Part shown: in pieces, positions 58,970-64,000 of the stretch
How the letters are laid out: the number at the start of each line of letters is the position of its first letter
How positions within the stretch are numbered: position 1 is the first letter of the stretch
DNA from: DQWO01 sp964478545
GTDB lineage: Bacteria > Desulfobacterota > Anaeroferrophillalia > Anaeroferrophillales > Anaeroferrophillaceae
Assembly: GCA_964478545.1 (NCBI GenBank)
Contig: CAYZIS010000005.1
Span: forward strand, 1-64,000
Direction of reading: 5' to 3'
DNA: 64,000 nt
The notes under the pieces: model-generated
The model's input: only the letters and a program-made list of their open reading frames with translations
Database searches by the model: none
What the model was told of the DNA's origin: nothing
Position numbers and translations under genes: made by a program

Positions 58970-61375
58970 ATGAACGTCAGCTGGAAATGGATAGGTGATT
59001 TTGTTGAGCTTGACGGTATTGATCCCGTTGAGGCCGCTGAACGTCTGACCATGTCCGGATTGGAAGTGTCCGGGGTAAAACCGCTCTTTGATCCGGAATT
59101 AAGCCGGATCGTCACCGCCCGCATCACCACCATGGAAAAACATCCCCAGGCTGACAAGCTCTCACTTTGTTCTGTTTTCGATGGCCAGGAAACGTTTTCC
59201 ATTATTTGTGGCGCCTCTAACATGAAGGCTGGTGACCAGGTAGCCATGGCTCCCATAGGTACCCACTTTCCCAACGGCCTGACCATTAAAAAAGCCAAAA
59301 TCAGGAGCATAACTTCATCCGGCATGCTTTGCTCAGCGGCTGAACTGGGGCTGGAAGAAGAATCAAGCGGTATCATAGTTCTGCCCGAATCCGCGCCTCT
59401 GGGAATACCGGTGATGGAATATCTGGAACTTGACGACTATATTCTTGAAATTGAAATTACCCCAAACCGGGGTGACTGTCTCAGTGTTATTGGCGTTGCC
59501 CGGGAAATTGCCGCTTTGTACCAGCGACAGTTCAAATATCCGCTTCCCTCATTCCCTGAAAGTAATAAAAAAACTGCTGGCCTGGTATCCATTCAAATCA
59601 AAAATCCGGATCTCTGCCCCCGCTATGTGGGCCGAATAGCCGAGCAGATTGTTTTAGCTGATTCTCCCTTATGGATGAAACAACGCCTCCAGTCAGCAGG
59701 AGTCAGATCCATCAATAATGTGGTTGATATTACCAACTATGTAATGCTGGAAACCGGCCAGCCCCTCCATGCCTTTGATCTTGACATGGTGGCCGGAAAA
59801 CAGATTATAGTCAGAACTGCCAAGGACAATAAGACCTTTACCACCCTGGATGAGATTGATCGATCGCTGGACCCCGATACCCTGATGATCTGCGATGGCA
59901 AGGGTCCGGTGGCAGTAGCCGGCATCATGGGAGGACTCAATTCCGAAATCACTGAGAACACCCAAAACGTTCTGATTGAAAGCGCATTTTTTCAGCCAAC
60001 CTCAATCCGACGCTCTGCAAGATTATTGGGACTTTCCACTGAATCATCGTATCGTTTTGAACGCGGAGTTGACCCGTTGGACACCGACCTTGCAGCCGAC
60101 CGGGCGGCAGAACTACTCCATCAGCTGGCCCGGGGCAAAGTCTCCGGTGAACGGCTGGATGTAAATCCCCAACCTCATCAATCCAGCAAAGTGACCATCC
60201 GCACCGATTACACCAACCGTCTACTGGGAATTGATTTGGATGCCGCCACCATCAAAGATATCCTGGAAAGACTTCAGTTTGATCTGGTAGAAAGTGATGG
60301 AAATTCGTTCACCGTCCGTGCCCCCTCATACCGCTTTGACATTGAGCGGGAAGCCGATCTTATCGAAGAAGTTGCCCGCATTTATGGTTACAACAACATT
60401 CCCACTACCCTACCGGTTATCCGTGAACAGGGCGGTTCCGGTTATGATGATGACCGCCTGCCGCGCCTGCTGAAATCACTAGCCGTCGCCTATGGATACA
60501 GTGAGGCGATCAATTACAGTTTCGCCGACCCGAGCGCTCTTGATCGGCTTCATATTCCCGCAGATGATTGGCGAAGAAATTTTGTCAAGCTCATCAACCC
60601 TCTGACGGAAGAATTATCCGTCATGAGGACTTCCCTTTTGCCAGCATTGCTGAACAACCTGGTTGACAACTACCGTGTCTTTCACCGTGATATTAGGCTG
60701 TTTGAATACGGCAAGATCTTCCTCCCCCGAGACAATGAACGGCAGCCGGATGAAAACTTTTATCTGGCCGGAGTTGCCAGCGGACGACGTTGTCCGCTAC
60801 ATTTCGAAAACCCTGACAAAATGGTAGATTTCTACGATATCAAAGGTCTGCTGGAAAATATTGCTTCCACCTGTAAGCTGAGTTTCTCTTTTTCAACTGA
60901 AAATCCTGAAAGCTATCTGCATCCGGGCCAGGCAGCAACTATCCTGCTTGATCATGAAACAATTGGCTGTTTTGGCCAATTACACCCGGATATTGCCGAG
61001 CAGTTGGATGTTTCCCAGGATGTTTTTACTTTTGAACTCCAGGTGGCTCCGCTGCTGGCAGCAGCGGGATTTCGGCCGTCATTTCAGTTCATCCCCCGCT
61101 ATCCGGCCAGTTACCGTGACTTGGCAGTGGTCATTGATGATAGCATTGATGCAGAAGAATTAATAAAAACTATTCAGCAGAGCAATAAACTCGTGCTGGC
61201 GGTAGATATCTTTGATATATATAAAGGAAGTCAAATTCCTGTCGATAAAAAAAGTATTGCCCTGAAAATTACTTTTCAGGACATGAATAAAACCTTGACA
61301 GACAAAAAGGTTAATGCCATTATTGAGAAAATCAGCAAACGTCTAAAACATGATTTTAACGGTCAGATTCGCTGA
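58970..61375 (+). CDS. pheT: Phenylalanyl-tRNA synthetase beta subunit
   Basis: 801 residues. tRNA-binding OB domain (TARITTMEKHPQADKLSLCS), B3/B4 editing domain (NNVVDITNYVMLETGQPLHA), B5 core (DIEREADLIEEVARIYGYNN) and C-terminal FDX-ACB domain (PRYPASYRDLAVVIDDSID). Full length. AGAGGCAAG-type ribosome site. Confidence 0.97.
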   Translation: MNVSWKWIGDFVELDGIDPVEAAERLTMSGLEVSGVKPLFDPELSRIVTARITTMEKHPQADKLSLCSVFDGQETFSIICGASNMKAGDQVAMAPIGTHFPNGLTIKKAKIRSITSSGMLCSAAELGLEEESSGIIVLPESAPLGIPVMEYLELDDYILEIEITPNRGDCLSVIGVAREIAALYQRQFKYPLPSFPESNKKTAGLVSIQIKNPDLCPRYVGRIAEQIVLADSPLWMKQRLQSAGVRSINNVVDITNYVMLETGQPLHAFDLDMVAGKQIIVRTAKDNKTFTTLDEIDRSLDPDTLMICDGKGPVAVAGIMGGLNSEITENTQNVLIESAFFQPTSIRRSARLLGLSTESSYRFERGVDPLDTDLAADRAAELLHQLARGKVSGERLDVNPQPHQSSKVTIRTDYTNRLLGIDLDAATIKDILERLQFDLVESDGNSFTVRAPSYRFDIEREADLIEEVARIYGYNNIPTTLPVIREQGGSGYDDDRLPRLLKSLAVAYGYSEAINYSFADPSALDRLHIPADDWRRNFVKLINPLTEELSVMRTSLLPALLNNLVDNYRVFHRDIRLFEYGKIFLPRDNERQPDENFYLAGVASGRRCPLHFENPDKMVDFYDIKGLLENIASTCKLSFSFSTENPESYLHPGQAATILLDHETIGCFGQLHPDIAEQLDVSQDVFTFELQVAPLLAAAGFRPSFQFIPRYPASYRDLAVVIDDSIDAEELIKTIQQSNKLVLAVDIFDIYKGSQIPVDKKSIALKITFQDMNKTLTDKKVNAIIEKISKRLKHDFNGQIR

Positions 61376-61413
61376 TTGATTATTCCATGACTAACATGAC
61401 AAGGGGAGCAAAA

Positions 61414-61692
61414 ATGACCAAGGCAGATATCGTCGAAACGATCTATGAAAAAGTGGGATTGTCAAAACGAGAGTCAGCCCGAATTGTTGACATGATTTTT
61501 GATATAATAAAGGGCAAACTGGAAAATGGTGAAAATGTCAAGATTTCCGGCTTTGGCAGTTTTGCTGTCCGGGATAAAAATGCCCGCCGGGGACGCAATC
61601 CTCAAACCGGTGAAGAAATCACCATATCAGCCCGCCGGGTCTTAAGTTTCAAACCCAGCAATGTTTTGCGTAACAATATTAACGAAAGTTGA
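61414..61692 (+). CDS. ihfA: Integration host factor alpha subunit
   Basis: 92 residues starting MTKADIVETIYEKVGLSKRE (ATG 61414, GGGGAG upstream); a frame to 61387 adds nine residues. SGFGSFAVRDKNARRGRNPQ, TGEEITISARRVLSF are IHF/HU landmarks, with the DNA-bending Pro in RGRNPQTG. It follows pheT as in enterobacteria. Confidence 0.93.
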   Translation: MTKADIVETIYEKVGLSKRESARIVDMIFDIIKGKLENGENVKISGFGSFAVRDKNARRGRNPQTGEEITISARRVLSFKPSNVLRNNINES

Positions 61693-61704
61693 TAATTCCT
61701 CTTT

Positions 61705-62049
61705 ATGAGCGCTAACATCATTCCCGATAAAATTTTCTTTCGCATCGGTGAAGTAAGCGAAATTGTCGCTGTTAAACCCTATGTACTGCGTTACTGGGAA
61801 TCAGAATTTGAGCTTATTTCCCCGGGAAAAAGCAACAGCAAGCAAAGGCTTTACCAACGCCGGGATCTTGACTTGTTGCTGGAAATCAAAAGGCTTCTGT
61901 ACGAAGAAGGATTTACTATTGCCGGAGCCAGAAAACAACTTAAACATTTAACCACGAAAAAGAAGAAAAGCAAATTCGATAATTTAGAACTTCTTACCAA
62001 TATCCAGAATGAATTGGAAGAAATCAAGTCACTTATTCATTCTGGATAG
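61705..62049 (+). CDS. MerR-family transcriptional regulator
   Basis: 114 residues. N-terminal winged HTH: FRIGEVSEIVAVKPYVLRYW, ESEFELISPGKSNSKQRLYQ with R-R-D-x-x-L, then a short coiled coil (QNELEEIKSLIHS). No ligand-binding domain. Commonly follows ihfA. Starts 13 bases after ihfA, so co-transcribed. Confidence 0.92.
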   Translation: MSANIIPDKIFFRIGEVSEIVAVKPYVLRYWESEFELISPGKSNSKQRLYQRRDLDLLLEIKRLLYEEGFTIAGARKQLKHLTTKKKKSKFDNLELLTNIQNELEEIKSLIHSG

Positions 62050-62091
62050 CTAAATTTACAAGTTATTGCATTCCCTTACATCAACAAAGCC

Positions 62092-62168
62092 CGGGGCGTA
62101 GCGCAGTCTGGTAGCGTACCTGAATGGGGTTCAGGTGGTCGAAGGTTCAAATCCTTTCGCCCCGACCA
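62092..62168 (+). tRNA. tRNA-Pro (GGG)
   Basis: CGGGGCGTAGCGCAGTCTGG start, anticodon stem CCTGA/TCAGG around ATGGGGT (anticodon GGG), GGTTCAAATCC T-arm, CGCCCCGA-CCA end. 77 bases with encoded CCA. Confidence 0.96.
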
Positions 62169-62181
62169 GTTTTTATTGCCC

Positions 62182-62220
62182 AAAAATAGCGATCGGCCTG
62201 ACAGGCAGGTCGCTATTTTT
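62182..62220 (+). terminator. Rho-independent terminator after tRNA-Pro
   Basis: AAAAATAGCGA (62182-62192) pairs with TCGCTATTTTT (62210-62220). The loop contains a further short CCTGACAGG hairpin. T-run at the end; could act in both directions. Confidence 0.85.
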
Positions 62221-62281
62221 CATTGTAAATTCCAAGCCACATCCCTTGCCTGACAGCCTACTGACTTAAGGAGTCATGATC

Positions 62282-63655
62282 ATGAAGGCAGCTGACGGCA
62301 GACACAGCCTGATACTCTTCCTGCTTTTGCTCTCCCTTCTATTAACTTCCTGCAACCCGGTCAAAACTGAGACTCTCAGCATTAATCCCGGCAAATTGAC
62401 GGTACTAATCCGCAATATCCCCACCGCTTACTATGAAGGTCCAGAGGGGGAAATGGGCTTTGAATATGATCTCGTTAAGGCCTTTGCTGACCATCTTGGA
62501 CTCGAGCTAAAACTAAAAGTTGTTGACTCGGTCACGGATATCCTGCAGGCGATGGAAAACGGCGAAGCAGATCTTGCAGCCGCCGGTCTGACCCGCACTG
62601 ATGAACGAGAAAAGCGGTTTCTCTTTGGGCCTGACTACTTCACCGTCCAGCAGCAGGTTATTGGCAACCATAAATATCCCTACCCGAAAAAGGAAGAAGA
62701 GCTACAAAACTTTGATCTGCTAGTGCTGAAAAATACCAGCTATGTGGAAAAACTCAAAGAACTGCAGCAGCAATATCCACATCTCCACTGGCAGGAAACC
62801 GATGAATACAGCACTGACCAGCTTCTTGAGCAGGTCTGGCTCGGTAAAATTTCCTGCACTGTGGCTGATTCCAATATTCTAGCCATGAACCGGCGCTACT
62901 TTCCTGAATTAATGGTAGCTTTTCCCATCAGTGAGGAACAACATCTTGCCTGGATTATCAACAAGAAAAAAATAAGGCTGAAAACCAAGCTTTCACAATG
63001 GTTTTCCACTATCAAAGATTCCGGGCAGCTGGCCGAGTTGAAAGATCGCTACTACAGCTATATTGAAATTTTTGATTATGTTGACATCAAGATTTTTACC
63101 CACCGAATCAGCAGCCGGTTGCCGGCAATGCAACCATATTTTCAAAAATATAGCGATCAATATAACATTCCCTGGACCCTTCTAGCGGCAAAAGCGTACC
63201 AGGAATCCCACTGGGATCCGGATGCGGTCAGCCCCACCGGCGTCAAGGGGATTATGATGCTGACCTGGATAACCGCTACATCTCTGGGAATTGAAAACCG
63301 AGAAGACCCTGAACAAAGTATCAAAGGAGGAGCCCGCTATTTCCGTCAGTTGCTCGATCGTATACCAAAAACAGTTCCTGAAAAACAGCGCTCAGCTTTT
63401 GCTATGGCGGCCTATAATATCGGGATGGGACATATCTATGATGCCCGGAAACTGGCAAGGGAACAGGGAAAAGACCCGGATAGCTGGAAAGATATCAAAA
63501 GTATCCTCCCCTTGTTGTCACGTAAAAAATATTATAAACCCCTGCAGCATGGCTACGCCCGCGGCTATGAACCGGTTCGCTATGTAGACCGAATTTTCAA
63601 TTACCGCAACATCCTCGAACAAAAACTTGGTTTGCTGTCTACCCATCCTGGCTGA
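62282..63655 (+). CDS. mltF: MltF-like membrane-bound lytic transglycosylase
   Basis: 457 residues from ATG 62282, 8 bases after AAGGAG; the ATG at 62276 is only 2 bases away from it. Lipobox LLLTSCNP (about Cys24), a periplasmic binding-like SBP_bac_3 domain (about 35-260: LTVLIRNIPTAYYEGPEGEM, AGLTRTDEREKRFLFG), then an SLT domain with catalytic Glu in AAKAYQESHWDPDA and GVKGIMMLTW. Cleaves peptidoglycan at the outer membrane. Monocistronic. Confidence 0.94.
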   Translation: MKAADGRHSLILFLLLLSLLLTSCNPVKTETLSINPGKLTVLIRNIPTAYYEGPEGEMGFEYDLVKAFADHLGLELKLKVVDSVTDILQAMENGEADLAAAGLTRTDEREKRFLFGPDYFTVQQQVIGNHKYPYPKKEEELQNFDLLVLKNTSYVEKLKELQQQYPHLHWQETDEYSTDQLLEQVWLGKISCTVADSNILAMNRRYFPELMVAFPISEEQHLAWIINKKKIRLKTKLSQWFSTIKDSGQLAELKDRYYSYIEIFDYVDIKIFTHRISSRLPAMQPYFQKYSDQYNIPWTLLAAKAYQESHWDPDAVSPTGVKGIMMLTWITATSLGIENREDPEQSIKGGARYFRQLLDRIPKTVPEKQRSAFAMAAYNIGMGHIYDARKLAREQGKDPDSWKDIKSILPLLSRKKYYKPLQHGYARGYEPVRYVDRIFNYRNILEQKLGLLSTHPG

Positions 63656-63718
63656 ACATCATTCACACCTTCCCCCAAAAATATCTTGATCAACCATGGC
63701 CAGAAGAGATATACTTTA

Positions 63719-63859
63719 GGCTACCTTGAGAAATTGCCTTTTTGCTCGATTACTGCGTTATGCTCAAATTATAATCCTCAAAATATGAAATATATTCCTG
63801 TGGTTATAATTTTCGCCTGCCTTGTACTCAAACAAAAATTCTAATTTTTCAAGACAGCC
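63719..63859. repeat. 141-bp AT-rich repeat, family 2, copy 2
   Basis: Gapless match to 18320-18460. Its ends read GGCTACCTTGAGAAATTG and, on the complement, GGCTGTCTTGAAAAATTAG, an imperfect terminal inverted repeat. It lies between mltF and trxC, with no coding capacity. Confidence 0.88.
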
Positions 63860-63934
63860 TTTAGATGCTGGAACATGGATTTTTGCCAAACCTTTTACAA
63901 CTGGAAGAATTTTTTTCCAGGAAAGGAGGAGACC

Positions 63935-64000
63935 ATGAGCAACAATACAGCATTACACATTGTCTGCCCCCACTGCCAGGCAATTAATCGTTTGCCGGCG
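63935..64000 (+). CDS. trxC: Thioredoxin 2 (TrxC), N-terminal start, cut by window end
   Basis: The last 22 codons read MSNNTALHIVCPHCQAINRL then PA, the zinc-ribbon N-terminus of TrxC (first C-P-x-C pair). GAAAGGAGGAG just upstream is a strong ribosome site. TrxC is a cytoplasmic oxidoreductase induced by oxidative stress in enterobacteria. The catalytic WCGPC lies outside the window. Confidence 0.85.
   Translation, partial: MSNNTALHIVCPHCQAINRLPA

Noticed and set aside
1..64000. CRISPR array, rRNA operon or prophage
   Set aside because: No regularly spaced direct repeats, rRNA-like sequence, phage structural genes or integrase were seen. The repeats found are dispersed single copies.

Overview
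The window looks like the chromosome of a diderm, LPS-producing deltaproteobacterium-like organism (Desulfobacterota in the broad sense). That is inference from gene content and synteny. The order thrS-infC-rpmI-rplT-pheS-pheT-ihfA-MerR, the order lysS-lolC/E-lolD-bamA-skp-lpxD-fabZ-lpxA-Gfo/Idh-lpxB, and a PSP1 (RicT/YaaT) gene beside metG are the main reasons. No rRNA, CRISPR array or phage structural gene was seen. Three tRNAs are present (Leu-CAG, Val-GAC, Pro-GGG).

Bases 1 to about 11,280 are an accessory, decaying region. It carries eight apparently intact type II toxin-antitoxin pairs: VapBC, MazEF, Phd/PIN, Phd/VapC, HigBA, RelBE-like, ParE/RelE-like and a second MazEF. It also holds a DUF4143 AAA ATPase, a coiled-coil protein, and many broken gene pieces: two partial HigBA copies, an AbiEi/AbiEii remnant, two PIN ends, a ManB tail, a Gmd head, a DUF2235 piece and a probable ISKra4 transposase piece. 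Palindromic GGGGACAGACCAC repeats lie among them. The region ends inside an amino-acid ABC permease that lacks its N-terminus and appears to be an AapQ/AapM hybrid; its ATPase gene follows intact.

Bases 12,900 to 33,300 hold an HD-domain protein overlapping a divergent HisF, two secreted proteins (one a cysteine-rich, granulin-like repeat protein), a housekeeping run (rsmI, a DUF721 gene, metG, ricT, holB, tmk, an MltB-type transglycosylase), a small chemotaxis-like group (cheD, HDOD, cheY, cheX, with a divergent second cheX), and a hydantoinase-like/histone-deacetylase-like gene pair followed by an LpxL-like acyltransferase and a phosphodiesterase.

Bases 33,400 to 48,500 (minus strand) form the outer-membrane assembly block: lipid A synthesis (lpxA, lpxB, lpxD with fabZ), BamA and Skp, the Lol transporter, lysS and two TPR proteins. 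Bases 48,970 to 64,000 contain a glycosyltransferase, a lone receiver protein, kdsB (Kdo activation), cysS, the thrS-infC-pheST-ihfA translation operon (infC apparently starts at AUA), an MltF-like lytic transglycosylase and the start of trxC.

A second layer is a set of short intergenic repeats. One family of 111-204 bp has 13-bp terminal inverted repeats (CTCAACTTTCTGA) and occurs at least five times complete plus partial copies. A 141-bp AT-rich family occurs twice. Several 60-90 bp repeats occur in pairs. They look like non-autonomous mobile (MITE-like) elements that settled between genes.
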